This document shows positions 20,880-33,000 of a stretch of DNA of 64,000 nt, one piece after another (within the stretch, counting starts at the first letter, position 1; each line of letters starts with the position of its first letter). This stretch comes from Physcomitrium patens (lineage: Eukaryota > Streptophyta > Bryopsida > Funariales > Funariaceae). The stretch spans positions 7,559,943-7,623,942 of the forward strand of contig NC_037262.1 of assembly GCF_000002425.4 (NCBI RefSeq), written 5' to 3'. The translations under genes and the position numbers were made by a program. Below the pieces are notes generated by a model. That model ran no database searches. It saw only the letters and a program-made list of their open reading frames with translations, and was not told the origin of the DNA.

Positions 20880-21632
20880 TAATTTAATTTTTTAAATTTA
20901 TTTGGATTGTCTATGGAAGAAAAGATTATAGATGTTACTTTTATTATCTAAGTTGGATTCATAAGCGCACTTCTATCTGGAAGTACTCTTTCTTGGTTAG
21001 CACCTTTAATGGAAAAGAATTTATGACTCCTTTATGATTTGAATTCATTCTTATTAGTGTTTACAGCCACATTTGGAGAAAGTAATTGAAAAAGAGTACA
21101 AAAAATTAAGCTCTTATCTTTATGCCAAGGATCATGGTCAACTACCATATATGTTGTTGAATTCCAAAACCTTACTTATCATATGGATTGGAATGACGAA
21201 GTCCTTATTGATCAATTTCAATATGAGTTGAAAGATAATATCAAAGATATGTATAAGATAATATTAAAAAAAAAAATCTTTAGAATAATTTATTACTTAA
21301 GCCATTGCATGCCACAATCAATTATTTAAAGGCATCAAGAATAAAGACTTGGTTGGAGAAGAATAAATTAAATAAGGATGGCATCTCCCAAGTTTTTAGA
21401 AACTTATTTATCAAGGCAAAAATCAATGTAAATTGATAACAAATTTTAAATCTCTCACTAAGAAAAAAAAAATCTTTATGTTGTCAAAAGGATTTGTACT
21501 TATATTGTAGAGATATTGAACACAGTATTCAATATTTTTCAAAGAATCAATGCAATCACAAAACGAAGAGGACAATTGCCAAAGAAGACAATGTATTGAA
21601 AAACAAGTTTCTCCAGCTATAATAGGGACCGT
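20880..21632 (+). pseudogene. Gag remnant of family A copy 2
   Basis: Shifted frames give ALLSGSTLSWLAPLMEK, FGES, KIKLLSLCQGS and FQYELKDNIKD, the Ty3/gypsy gag pattern also seen in the family D gag. Further on, LYCRDIEHSIQY...NQC is a CCHC zinc-knuckle remnant with one cysteine replaced by tyrosine. It ends at the family C insertion. Confidence 0.65.
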
Positions 21633-22960
21633 TGTCATGTTGTGGTTCGGCTACTATATGAAAATAATATAATTATGTACTTAATATATAATTTATTAAG
21701 TAACATGGTGAGAGCCATGTTAGTAGATTTTAGTTGGTTATAGAATATAATTTGATTATTACTTTGAGAAGAGGTTTAAAAAGATTACTATAGAATTTAT
21801 ATAACTTTAATTTCTTTTGATAGTGGATTTTAAGATTGGTTTTGGTTGATAGTAACTTCTAAATATTTAGAGTCACCTTTGTTAGACATTGGTGACCTTT
21901 GAAAACTTATTTTGGTTCTCTTATTTGGTGTTTAGAGTATAAATTAAGTAAATCTTATAAAAAAAAGGATTGAAGAAGGATTTTGGTAGCAGAGAGAGTA
22001 ATTAGGGCACCAATGTAGATGAATGGAGATGAATGATGAAAATCTCCATTCCTATTGGTCAAAAATCATGACCAATAGGCTTTGAGGAGGCTGCCCGAGT
22101 CTATATTAGAGATTAGGGTTAGTTTTTCAGCACCATTTAAGCTTTAAAGGATAGGATCAGCAAGTTTAGGATTTTGGCTATGGTTTTGGTGCAAATCTTG
22201 TATGATTTGGAGTTTATATGAAGGAGATATAGGCGCTCAAAGTTAAGGTGTTGATTTGGGAGCTACTATCACTCTTTTAGGCATAACACACGTGTACGGA
22301 TAGCAATTGAGGATCGGTGATTACAACTAAAGAGCGCACTTTTGCGGCTACACTTTTTGTGTATTACTTGCTAGATTCTACGTTGGGATGAAGGAGTTAT
22401 TGGATTTTGAAGTCAGCAAATGCAATTTAAGGGTAGTAAGTGACCCGATTTACTAGTGGTTGTGTCTTGAGCTATATCTTGAGCAATTTGACAAGGTTTT
22501 GGCTCAAAATTTCTGAAAATGTGTAAATTCATGTTAATAAACTTTGTACATAAGTTTGATGATATTTGAGTATTGGGTTCTTGAGATATTAAGAAAATAG
22601 TGCTCGGATGCTTGTAAATTAGGGCCTAGAGCATCTACTAGGGTTTCTTAGATGTCAAAAGATCGGGAGTGAATTTGTAGTTAGTTTTTTTTGTGATAAA
22701 AGTTAAAGGTGAATTCTACCTATTCTATAAATTTGAGACAAACTAAATGATTAGATCAAGAGTTATGAATTTCTAAAGTTCAAGATAAGAAAATCCTTTG
22801 CGGAAAAAATATATTTTGAAGGGATTTTGTTATATTTTGAGTTTTATGCAAATCAAAGGAGTTTTAGAAGCTAAGACAAGATTCATATAAAGGTTTAAGC
22901 TAAATTCTCTACAACTAGATATCCAGTGTATTTCCAGCTAGCAAAACACTCCATACGACA
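21633..22960 (+). repeat. Family C solo LTR inserted in family A copy 2
   Basis: Starts TGTCATGTTGTGGTTCGG, ends CCATACGACA. The 4 bases CCGT are present on both flanks (21629-21632 and 22961-22964), compatible with a target duplication. Starts and ends correspond to those of the 39075-40746 copy. The body is non-coding; a block around 22040-22110 (CTATTGGTC...AGGAGGCTG) and a later CTACTATCAC...GCATAA block recur in the 31-32 kb minus-strand copy, and the second also near 33290. Confidence 0.68.
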
Positions 22961-22969
22961 CCGTGTTGT

Positions 22970-25900
22970 TGGAATCATATACAATACATAGTAAAGGTCT
23001 AATTCTTTCTTTAAATCCTTTACCTTGTCTTACAATAAAAGTGTATTTAAGACATAAAAATTATAAAGTTTTATATTATTAGATTAAAGAGCTTCAACTT
23101 TTTTTATAAACAAAGACTTTGGCAAGAAATAAGAAATATCTTTAGTCAAGAAAACTAAACTCGTACATGTAGAAGTCATAGTTGATCATTTGTTAACTTT
23201 TAGAGACATTATTCATGAAACTATTCTTTTAAATGTAGAAATTAAAGATCATAATAGTATAGTAATATTTAATGTGATAAGATCTTCTTTTAATTCAATT
23301 ATTTTAGGATTATTGTGGTAAAAAGAAAAATATAATTCTTAGATAAATTAGATTTCTTATAACCTTAATTTTTCTTGTAGTTTAATTCAAAATTTTAACA
23401 ATGAAGTAGAAAAGATAAGCCTAATACATCCAAATTCTTACTAATAGGTGCAAGTACTTTCATGCACATGACAAAAAAAGAGTCATCTTTTGCTATATAT
23501 GCCACATCTATTTCTGATGGTAGAAAGACATTAAATGGTATTTCTAACCAATATCAAGATTTTTAGCATTTTTTTTTTTAAATGTAGATATTCTTCCAAA
23601 ACATTGATCCTATGATTATACAATTGATCTATAAGAAGGAAGTCAACCACCATTCAAACCAATCTACAAGTTATTCTAAAATGAACTGATTGTATTCAAT
23701 AAGTATATTGACAAGAACTTGGCTAAAAACTTCATAAACCATTCAAAATCTCGAGTAGGATCTTCTATCTTATTTGTGAAGAAAAAAGATAGATCTTTGT
23801 AGATGTACGAAGACTATCCAAAATTTAACAAGATCACCATTAAGAATAGGTATCTTCTACCTTTGATTTTGAAACTTCTTGATCAACTCAATCAATCAAA
23901 GATCTACAAAAAAATAGATCTACAAGAAGCATATAACCTAATTCATATTAAAAAAAGAGATGAATGGAATACTACTTTCTATACTAAGTATGGATATTTT
24001 GAATATAATGTTATATCTTTTGGACTCACAAATATACTTCCTACTTTTCAGCATCTCATGAATGATGTCTTTTTGTGAGTTTTTTGATGATTTTGTTGTT
24101 TGTTATTTAGACGGCATTCTAATCTACTTTAAAAATATAAAAGAATATGAACTTCATGTTTGTTGTATTACAAAAACTTAGAGATGTAGGACTATATGCA
24201 AAAATTAAAAAAAATATGTATTCTACTTTTTTTTAATTGATTTTTTAGGATACATCATTTCCAACAAAGGATTATTGATGGATCTTAAGAAGGTCTAGAC
24301 TATCATGGATTGGAAGATTTTAAAAATAATTAGAAATATGCAATGTTTTTTTTTGAGATTTACTAATTATTATCAAATCTTTATCAAGAACTTTTCTTAA
24401 GTTGTGGCTCTTCTTACACAACTAATATGTAAAGAAAAACTTGAATAGATGAAAAAAAATAGAAACACCTTTTGAAGTTTTGAAGATAGCATTTATTTTT
24501 GTATCAATTTTATATTGCATTGATTTTTTTAAGATATATTTTATAAAAATAGATACATTAGACTTTGCTATAGATATTGTTTTATCACAAATAGGAGTAA
24601 ATAATAAGCTCTACCTAATTATTTTTTATTCTAAGAAATTTTTACAATTGAGAATAATTACAAGATCCATGACAAAAAGCTTCTTGTAATTGTGGATTCA
24701 TTTCAAGAATGGCATCATTATCTAGGAGGTGATTCTAGTCCAATTATTACATATACAAATCATAAGAACCTCAAGTACTTCATGTTTGTATATGTTTTGA
24801 ATTGTTACTAAGCCCATTGGAGTATGTTTTTTTTATCAAGATTTGATTTCAAGATCACATATAGACCAAAAAACAACAAGGTTTATTAAATGCTCTTTTT
24901 AGATGTTCTTATGTAGTATCAAAGGAAAGAGATGTAGCTTTTGATCAATAAAAAATGAGTTTTTTAAAGCCAAAGGATTTTTATCTTTTAGCAATAAAAT
25001 CAGCATTGATTATTGTTTCAACTTTTGTTAAGCAAATTCAATCAAATATGTCTTGTGATCCTTTTATTCATGATATCAAGAATAATTCTTCTAAATTTCA
25101 TGATATTTTTAAGTTTGTATTCAAGAATAATCTACTCTATTTTGAGGGATAATTATATATTCTAGATAACAAAACATGATTACATGTTCTCTAAGCTTGT
25201 CATGATTTTCTAGTAACTGGACATTTTGGATACAATAAGACTTTGAAGCTAGTATCTAAAGATTTTCAATGGCCTCATATGTAAAAGGTAATCAAAGGCT
25301 TTGTACAATCATATGATATATATTCAAGATCCAAAACTCCTTATTATTGACTTTATGGACTTTTTTAGCCATTTTTTTATTTTGAAATAAGTATAGTCTT
25401 TTTTTTATGAATTTTATTATAGATATTTCAATCTCAAGTTTATATGATTTTATATTTATAATAGTAGATTATTTTACCAACATGGCACATTTTTTACTAG
25501 GTACAAAATCTATCACAGGTAAAAAAAATGGCTAAATTTTTCTTCATAACATCTATCATTATTATGGATTGCTTAAAGATATTATATTAGATAAGTTGTT
25601 TCAATTTATATCAAGATTTTGAAGAATCTTTTTTAAGATTTTAAAGATAGATATAAAGCTTTTTTTGGCTTTTCATCTTCAAATTGATGGACAAACAAAA
25701 GAAGTGAATCAAGTTTTGAAATAATATTAGAGGTATATCATTAATAATCATCAAGATAATTGAACAATTCTTTTGCCATTGGCAGAGTTTGTGTATAATA
25801 ATTTGATACATTTTTTTACTTAAAAAATACTTTTTTTTTTACTAATTATGGTTATCATCTATGACTTGATACTTTTGACTTTTTAAAACTTGATAATCAT

Positions 25901-26455
25901 GTGGCAAAAGATTTAGCAAATTATTTGTCAAAACTACATATAACAATGAAGGCACAGTTAAAAGAAGCTCAAGAATGACAAAAGATTAATGCAAATACCT
26001 ATTGTAAAGAATAACTACAATTCAACGTGAGTGATAAGATATGGCTACTTCATCACAATATGAAGACTACTTGTACTTGTAACAAGTTGGACTATTGTAG
26101 GCTTTGACCTTTTTTTATTAGTGAATAAGTCAATCTTATTGTTTATTGATTATATTCATGAAAATCTATAAAAATCCATCCTATATTCGATGTGTTTCTT
26201 CTTAAGCCATATAAGACAATGAATATCTTGAGAAGAAGACAAATATTATCTCTTCATATAGAAGTGGATAATAATCAAGAGTTTGAGGTAAAAGAACTCT
26301 TAGATTCAAGGTAGTGCCAAAATAGTTTAAAATATCTTATTCATTGGCATAGATATGATATTAGTAAATACACAAGGAAGCCAAGAAAGAATCTTACAAA
26401 TACAACAAAGAAGGTTGAGACTTTTCATTGACAATATCCATCAAATTTAAGATGA
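22970..26455 (+). pseudogene. Pol remnant of family A copy 2 (protease to chromodomain)
   Basis: Collinear remnants: reverse transcriptase at 23803-24130; RNase H near 24560-24960 (DFAIDIVLSQIG, FYSKKFL); integrase near 24955-25960 (GHFGYNKT-like and VDYFTNMAHF blocks); GPY/F-type tail near 26010-26200; chromodomain near 26280-26440. The RT active-site box reads YLDG instead of YLDD near 24100. The block DEWNTTFYTKYGYFEYNVIS resembles the fungal/Tcn1-like chromovirus pattern rather than the usual angiosperm one. Many stops and frameshifts. Confidence 0.75.
23803..24078 (+). pseudogene. Reverse transcriptase fragment, still open over 91 codons
   Basis: The open stretch covers fingers and palm motifs: KITIKNRYLLPLI, LLDQLNQ, KIDLQEAYNLIHI, FYTKYGYFEYNVISFGLTN and FQHLMNDVF. 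The frame closes just before the catalytic box, which follows in another frame. It is part of the pol remnant and has no independent function. Confidence 0.8.
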
Positions 26456-26557
26456 AAAATAGCAAATCTTTACTATATAAAAAATAAGATCTAAGAAAGT
26501 TAGTATTTTATCTTTTATTCTTATTTGTAAATTTTATATATTTTTAATACTAAAAAG

Positions 26558-26800
26558 ATGAAAAATTAACAACCAATAAATTCAACTTTAGAGCTGTTAC
26601 TTGTTGACTTACAAGGTAAGACTTTGCAATTGTCAAAACCTTCAAGATGGTGTAATCAAGATAAAGATCTTGAAGAATAACATGTCTTTCTTTAACTAGA
26701 TAAAAAATATAATGTATTTAATATTCTAACCTTAAAAAAGACTTTAAATGTTTGGTGATTTTATTAGAAGTAGAAATGACTCTTGACAATGTTCTAAATA
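26558..26800 (+). pseudogene. Remnant of the extra family A reading frame (copy 2), 3' end deleted
   Basis: Aligns to 418-660 of copy 1, including the LSKPSRWCNQD segment whose TGG replaces the copy 1 stop. It ends near AAATATTTTG, where sequence jumps to the LTR interior. Confidence 0.6.
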
Positions 26801-27117
26801 TTTTGTAGAACAAGCTAACTATGTGGCACATATATAAAAAAAACTTACTTTGCAAGTTAAGATATGTGTCTTGCAAAGTCAACATGTTTTGGAAGTCCTA
26901 TAGGACATTGCTACATAGTTCCTAATTAAGATTATATATGGAAGGAAGAGTGAAGCCTTCTTCACTTTTATAAATACTTTTTTAGTCTTTAGTCTTGTCT
27001 CAAGACTTTCTAAGTCTTTTTTTTTAATAATAAGCCATTCTAATTTAATACTCTATCATCTTTGAGTAATATAAGAATATATTAAGGTTTTCTTTGTTTA
27101 AGATTGATGTTCTTGAA
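26801..27117 (+). repeat. Family A 3' LTR of copy 2, lacking its first part
   Basis: Begins mid-LTR at GTAGAACAAGCTAACTATGTG and runs through the palindrome region near 26950 to TTCTTGAAC. About half the LTR and the end of the extra frame are deleted; TTGTAGAA occurs in both parental sequences, so deletion through short homology is likely. Confidence 0.7.
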
Positions 27118-27640
27118 CGTTTGATTAAGATTTATCTAGATTTTTCTAGGATGTATCTAGGATTTAGAATTTCATTAGGATTTCATTAGGATTTGATTTA
27201 AGATTTGGTTAAGATTTAATTAGGATTTCAATCAAGAATTGATCTAAGATTTGATTATGATTTAATTAGGACTTTAATTAGAACTTTAATTAGGATTATA
27301 TTTGGATTTTAATTTTTAGAATTTCTTTAGGATTATTTTTTGTTTCTTTAAAGTTTTTATTTTTAATATTTCTTTAAGATTATTATTTTTTTAAGATTTA
27401 TTTTTATATTTTTTTGAGATTTTTTGTTATTTTTTTTAAAAAAAGAAATGGTATCATCTTTGTATTTTTTTTGTGACTTCTTTTAAATTTATTTTCATAG
27501 GTTTAATTTTGATTGGATTTATTAGGGATTACTTGAAGTTTATTTAAGGCTCTATTAGAATTAGTAAAAATGCAACAACAATTCTACCTATCATCTATAG
27601 CTAGGTGTTAGGTGTATTGTCAAGCAAGATGTTGTATATA
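27118..27640 (+). repeat. Family C LTR, 3' part only
   Basis: Runs of GGATTT/TTAGGATTT/TTTAATTAGG (27140-27300) are followed by a block (AGCTAGGTGTTAGGTGTATT...CAAGCAAGATG) that aligns with CAGCCAGGTGCCCGGAGCAT...CAAGCAAGACT near 40700. It therefore corresponds to the telomere-like and terminal parts of the family C LTR, strongly AT-shifted. Confidence 0.6.
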
Positions 27641-27844
27641 AATACAAAAGACATATGTTATAAAGTCATGGAGTGGTATTTACTAATTTCATTTGAATGT
27701 TTTTTTTTTTAAATAGTTAATGTTATATTTGTATTCTGTAATCTTTTGATATAATTGTAATAAATTTCATGTAGGAAATATAAATATTTTCTCAAAATAA
27801 TTTACTGATATGTCAATTTAGAATAATTATCAAAAATATGAATT

Positions 27845-27889
<45 letters not shown>

Positions 27890-27957
27890 AAAGTATAAAA
27901 TGAACCATTTTGAAGTCAGTTATAATTTTTATTTGTGAAATCAGATAATTAATAAAT

Positions 27958-27998
<41 letters not shown>

Positions 27999-29689
27999 GC
28001 TCATAAATTTAATATTCTATAAGATTTATATTCCTATTATAAAAATTAATTTTTTTTTTTAAATATCTTATTTTTTAAATATGGAACTATAATATTTTTT
28101 TTGGCTGTGCAAAAATTATTTCTTAAAGTTATGGTTTATAATTCAAATAATCCGAATTTTTTATGGTTGTTTATATAATAGTTCATTGAAATAAGATTTT
28201 TTTAATTTTATTAATATGAATATTAGATGAAATTGAAGATGGTTTCAAAAACAATTTGTTTAAGAAATTTTAAAATAATTTTATAATTATAGATATCAAC
28301 TATAATGCTAGAATCTCATGATATTCTCAAATAAGATATGTTGTATGTAAATAAATTGAGTTATTTTTGTATTATTTTATAAAAATAATAAAATTATAAA
28401 TGAAGATAAAACTCACAATTTATTTAATTATATGAATAATAATGATATTAAAGTCTTTAATCTTCATTAATAAAACATAATATCAAATATCTTCTTTTAC
28501 ATATAATATGTGAAACGAATTTATATTGGATATCATTTTTGAAACTTATTTAATTATTCAAAATCTACTAAAAGTATGGTACTTTAATAAAATAGTTTAA
28601 TAATAATTATTAAATCCTTAATAATATTATAAAAAAATTAAGATTACTTACAACATGTTATCTTGTCGGATGGAAAGAAAAATATATATATATATATATA
28701 TATATCAACACAAAAACATTATAAGGAATTTAATTTCAATAATTCAAAATTTAAAGTATATTAAAAATAGAGTGAACTTGTGAAATTCATACTAAAGATG
28801 GAAGAAGAGGGGAGGCTGTAGAGATAGGGGCCAAAATTGGGATTAGGAACAAGGAACGGATATAGAATGGATTATGACATGGCAAGAGAATGTAGATTTA
28901 ACAATATTGGGATGTGGCTTTAACATCTCTCTCTCTCTCTCGCTATATATATATATATATATATAAAATAAAATAAAATTTAAGTCATTATTTTGATATA
29001 ATTATTTCAATAAATGTGAAAAAAAAATGTTATAAAACATGTTGCTGCCTATTTTTTTAACACTTCTATCAATATGAAAATTCATTGATTAAAAGAAGAC
29101 CATATGCCAAGAAATATTTATTAAAAAAATATGATTATTATTATTATTATTATTATTATTCAAAGAAGAAGACTTGTTGCCAAACAAAGTCCAGACTTCA
29201 CAATCCACCAATATAGACACTCATAGGCCCATCCTAGTATAAGTGATATGTGGACGTGTAGATTGTTGCCACATCAAAATAATAGATGATGATTGAAATT
29301 TGCAGCAATGATGCAAATAGTGAGGAAGAAAGAGCCAAGAGAAAACCATTCGTGTTGATGGAGCATGGCCCGATCGATAAGGATGTGTATTAAAAAATGA
29401 CTCCCTATCATGGGTCTAGAGGTGCACAATCTCAGGCGGCTTGCCATCATTTCATTCAATCAACACATCCAAATAAGCCTATGCAACCTCATCCTCACAA
29501 ATTAGTGACATTTGTAAAAAATACCTTTTTATTAAAAAATAAAAATATAAAAGAAAAATTCATAAAATCCATTCTTATTATTATACAAATACCATCAACA
29601 AAATTGAACCTTCACATTCAAAACTAATATTCCTATTGCAACTTAAAATACAAAAATATCTTTCCAAATTGGTAATGTTATAGTAGCAA
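27641..29689. other. AT-rich spacer with many microsatellites
   Basis: TA arrays near 27851-27886, 27960-27991, 28684-28704 and 28943-28965, a CT run near 28927-28941, and an ATT array at 29134-29160. A short more balanced patch at about 29200-29500 holds only frames under 80 codons without known domains. No gene is supported. Confidence 0.6.
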
Positions 29690-30655
29690 AGTTGATGTAT
29701 CACTTTGTACAAGGATTGAGAACTACAGTCCAACAAGAAGTAGTATTATTAGATCGACAAATATTTAAAGAAGCAATTAGGATTATAAAGAGGGTCGATG
29801 CTATAGATTTTAAAAATTATGGAGCACAATGTGTAGTGCAAAGTCTTATGCTGCTATCCAATACTATAGCACAACAACCAATACTGATGGAGATTGATGG
29901 CTTGCAAGGATCATTGACACCACAGAGATGAAAAATATTAATATAAAAGAAATTATATTTCTATTGTCAAAAGCCAAGCCATCAGATCAGAGGTTTTTCA
30001 AAATGCCAAATTTTAGGCATCAATAAATCAAGGCAGATTCATAATCTAAAGACTCACCAAGTCAATAATATAGAGCAGAGAAACAAAGCTTCTCAATAAA
30101 GGCACCAAAGATAAAAGCTAAGAATAGTTTTTGATTCTTAGAGACAAACAATATGGCCTTGAATAACTATCAAGAAGGTTGATTGGTATATCTAATGAGT
30201 GGATTAAAAGTACAGCCATGTCAAGCATTTATGGATTGTGGCTCCTCAAAAAATTATATCTCAAGAAGGATTGTCAACCAATTTGAGATTAAAACCAAGG
30301 TGATCAAAGGAAGAAGTATATACCTAATGGATAATTGAGAGAATATATTGAATGAAACATGTGTAGAAGAAACATTGAGGTTGAATGACACCTATGCCTT
30401 ACAAAAAAAATTTGAAGTAAGAAAGCTCAGATATGACGTTATCTTTAGTATGCCATAATTAAAAGTAAAAAATAAGCAAGTTAATTGACTAGAAAGGATG
30501 ATTTCGTTTAAAGATGGTAGATGCAAAGTGACTCTTTGTATCTCCATATCAAATAAAATAGAAAAATGATCTATATCTAAAAATTTATTTATAGGAATGA
30601 TCTTTATGAAGAAACAAATATAATATAACCAACCAATTATATATGTACTAGTTAA
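29690..30655 (+). pseudogene. Family B gag-protease remnant (plus strand)
   Basis: An open stretch at 29692-29931 has HFVQGLRTTVQQEVVLLD...EAIRIIKRV, a gag C-terminal pattern. A degraded zinc-knuckle area follows. Near 30220-30300 the sequence AFMDCGSSKNYISRRIV fits the retropepsin site with D-C-G-S in place of D-S-G-A. The same order on the minus strand lies at about 42100-41050 in the larger family B copy, to which it aligns up to about 30640. Confidence 0.65.
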
Positions 30656-31079
30656 AGGCAATTCAAGGGAATGGCCAAGACTATTACTATTTACTTTATG
30701 GATTGATAGAACCACCCATAATATGGTAATAAGGTACATGCCAATTGAATTAATGTTAAGTTAAAACCCTATTAAGCCAGTAAAAAAATCTATGCTTATA
30801 TGGTTATTTTTATCTTATGAAGATGGCATATCTCATAAAAGACTTTTAGAACTATAGATCCAACAAATTAAAAGACTATCAGAAGCCTATCGCTTGGCAC
30901 TAGAGAGATTGAAAGCAACTAGGTTGGAAAACAAAGAAAGGTTCAACTGTACTCACTCATTCCATTTGAAACTAATCTTGGAGGGTAATTGGATAGTAGT
31001 TTATGACAATTCTTTGGACCACCAACATGGTGCACAAAGAAAGTTTGATCGGAGATGGTTTGGACCATTGTTAGAATAG
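30656..31079 (+). pseudogene. Integrase C-terminal fragment of another gypsy element, joined to family B
   Basis: From about 30656 the frame reads EWPRLLLFTLWIDRTTHN...YMPIELM, then LLEL...IQQIKRL and, in the open stretch 30894-31079, LERLKATRLENKERFNCTHS...LEGNWIVVYDNSLDHQHG...RRWFGP. This is a Ty3/gypsy integrase end with its GPY-type region. Family B proper has protease/RT at this point, so this is a chimeric junction. At least two stops interrupt it. Confidence 0.65.
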
Positions 31080-31159
31080 AGAGACTTAAACCTCAAGAAA
31101 GCACTGGGCTCCTCGCTACTACTAATTGCTCAATCAAGTCTTAAGATAAGAAAAACCAA

Positions 31160-31163
31160 GTTT

Positions 31164-31205
<42 letters not shown>
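31160..31205. repeat. (TA)n microsatellite
   Basis: About 17 TA units at the boundary between the integrase fragment and the minus-strand family C LTR. Confidence 0.9.
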
Positions 31206-31207
<2 letters not shown>

Positions 31208-32381
31208 CACTTTTAGGAGCAATTACACCAAATATATAAGTCTGAAGTTCCCAAAAATATCCAAAATATGATTAAAAAAACTCTAAATCCTTATATATCC
31301 TTATGAGATATTATTCTCAAACTTCAAAAATTCATATCTTCCAATCGAAATTTTAAAACAAACTCAAATTTTATATGAACTACTGATGTACTTCTAACAA
31401 CTACCACAACAAATTTCAATTGCAAATTCATTGCAGATCTTAAGATATCACCAAAATCCTAATAGTAGCTTCAAACCCTAGTTTTTATACACTTGCGTGC
31501 AATTTTCTTTATATCGTACAAACTAAGCACTCAAATGCCACAAAATTTATATGTTTAGATTTTTAACACAATAATCTATCTTTTCCAAAAGTTTTGAATC
31601 AAAAATTTGTCCAAAAACTCAAAATATGGCTCCAACCATTACTATGAATAAAATCACTTACTTACTGCCTTTGATTTGGATGTGCTGACTTCAACTCTCT
31701 ATGACATCTTCATCCAAACTCCAAATTTATCAAAAAATATATGAAAAATATAGTTAAAAAATTGATCTTTCTAATCCTAGTTGAAAATTCTTTGTTTCTC
31801 TTTGTAAACACAACCTATGCCCGAAAGAATGATAGTAGGTATGAAATTGACACCTTAACTTTGAATGCCAATAATTCCTTCATTAAAACTCCAAATCACA
31901 CAAAATTTGCACCAAATCCGTATCAAAAAATCTAAAATTGCTGAACTTAGCTTCAAAAGCTCGAATGCCTTCAAAAGCAAAGTCCTAATTCCTAATAAGG
32001 CCTCGAGCAGCCTCCTTGAAGCCCATTCGGCATGGCCTTCGACCAATAGGAATGAAGATCTCTATTCCTTGCCTTCATCCAATCATGACTTGCTTTCATC
32101 CCTGCCATTAAGCCTCCTACTAGTTTAGATTTTCATCTTTAGGCTCTAATCTCCTCGTAAGGCTTCATACTAGACATTAAGATTCTATAATTTTTTAAAT
32201 GCCATAATCAAAATAGATGAAATTCAAAATAAAGTTTCTTATATCCACTTTCTTTAAATTAATCTATTAACCATTCTAACATACACAAAAACTTATGAAC
32301 ATATTATATGTTCTAACTAATTTTTACGTATTATAAGTAATTACTGTATGACATCATATATTGTTGTAATTATATATGACA
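31206..32381 (-). repeat. Family C LTR (minus strand)
   Basis: On the minus strand it starts TGTCATATATAATTACAACA at 32381. It aligns with the 21633-22960 copy through the CCTATTGGTC...GGGCTTCAAGGAGGCTGC block, the TTTGTGTGATTTGGAGTTTTA block and the CTACTATCATTCTTTCGGGC block. The distal end is lost at the TA array. Short open frames inside it are not coding. Confidence 0.62.
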
Positions 32382-33000
32382 ATAGAATATACTCACTTTG
32401 AGAATTAGAAAGGACATCTATTTGGATTCCAATAGTGAAAAAATGAATAAAAGCATTCTAAAGAAGAAATGTAAGTTGTCTACCGAAAGATTTTGAAACA
32501 TACGTGTCTAATGAACAATGGAGCCAAGAAAATAAAGAGATTGAAGAAAAAGATGAACATGATAAAATATGAATGGTGGTACATGGTAGAAGATGTATAG
32601 GTTTGAAGGAAGTGGATGTCGTGATGTAAATACATTTATATATAAAAACCTTGCTTGACTTACTTTTCTTTGAACTTTTATTAAGTTCTTTTTTTATTCT
32701 TACCAATTTAATTTTTTTATAGTTTTAGAGAAATTTTATCACTTTCTTCTTTTTTTTTCTAAAATTTTGTCTAAATTTTATTTTATCTCTAATCTTAACT
32801 TTATCTTTGGTTTGGCCTTGAAAACTTCTTTTATTCCTTTTACTTTCTTTCTTATCTTTGGTTTGGCCTTGAAAACTTCTTTTATTCCTTTTACTTTCTT
32901 TCTTATCTTTGGTTTTAGTAGATTTAGAGTTATATTTATAGATATAAGAAGAACTTTGACTTTAAGATTATATTTAGGTTTTTATTAAGGATAAATTTGA
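32382..33000. other. Spacer with a 51-bp tandem repeat
   Basis: No gene is supported. The 73-codon frame at 32767-32988 owes its length to the 51-bp repeat (a multiple of three). Confidence 0.55.
32801..32915. repeat. 51-bp perfect tandem repeat, 2.25 units
   Basis: The unit begins TTATCTTTGGTTTGGCCTTG at 32801, repeats without mismatch from 32852, and continues 13 bases into a third unit at 32903. Perfect identity in a strongly decayed region implies a recent duplication. Confidence 0.93.

Larger units (their letters stand above)
20137..27117 (+). mobile_element. Family A chromovirus, copy 2, decayed, with a family C LTR inserted
   Basis: Order seen: 5' LTR (20137-20668), gag remnants, an inserted family C LTR (21633-22960), protease/RT/RNase H/integrase/chromodomain remnants (about 22970-26455), a remnant of the extra reading frame, a deletion junction near 26805, and the distal part of the 3' LTR to about 27117. 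Stops and frameshifts are dense, so the copy is inactive. Changes relative to copy 1 are mostly C-to-T and G-to-A. Confidence 0.85.

Noticed and set aside
27840..29160. CRISPR-like regular repeats
   Set aside because: The repeats are simple microsatellites with no spacer structure, and the DNA is eukaryotic.
32381..32390. Family C LTR and the 30656-31079 integrase as parts of one element
   Set aside because: They are in opposite orientations and separated by a TA array, so no single element explains both.
32767..32988. Membrane-like small protein with 17-residue repeats
   Set aside because: The repeat is DNA-level (51 bp perfect tandem) in decayed spacer, with no support outside it.
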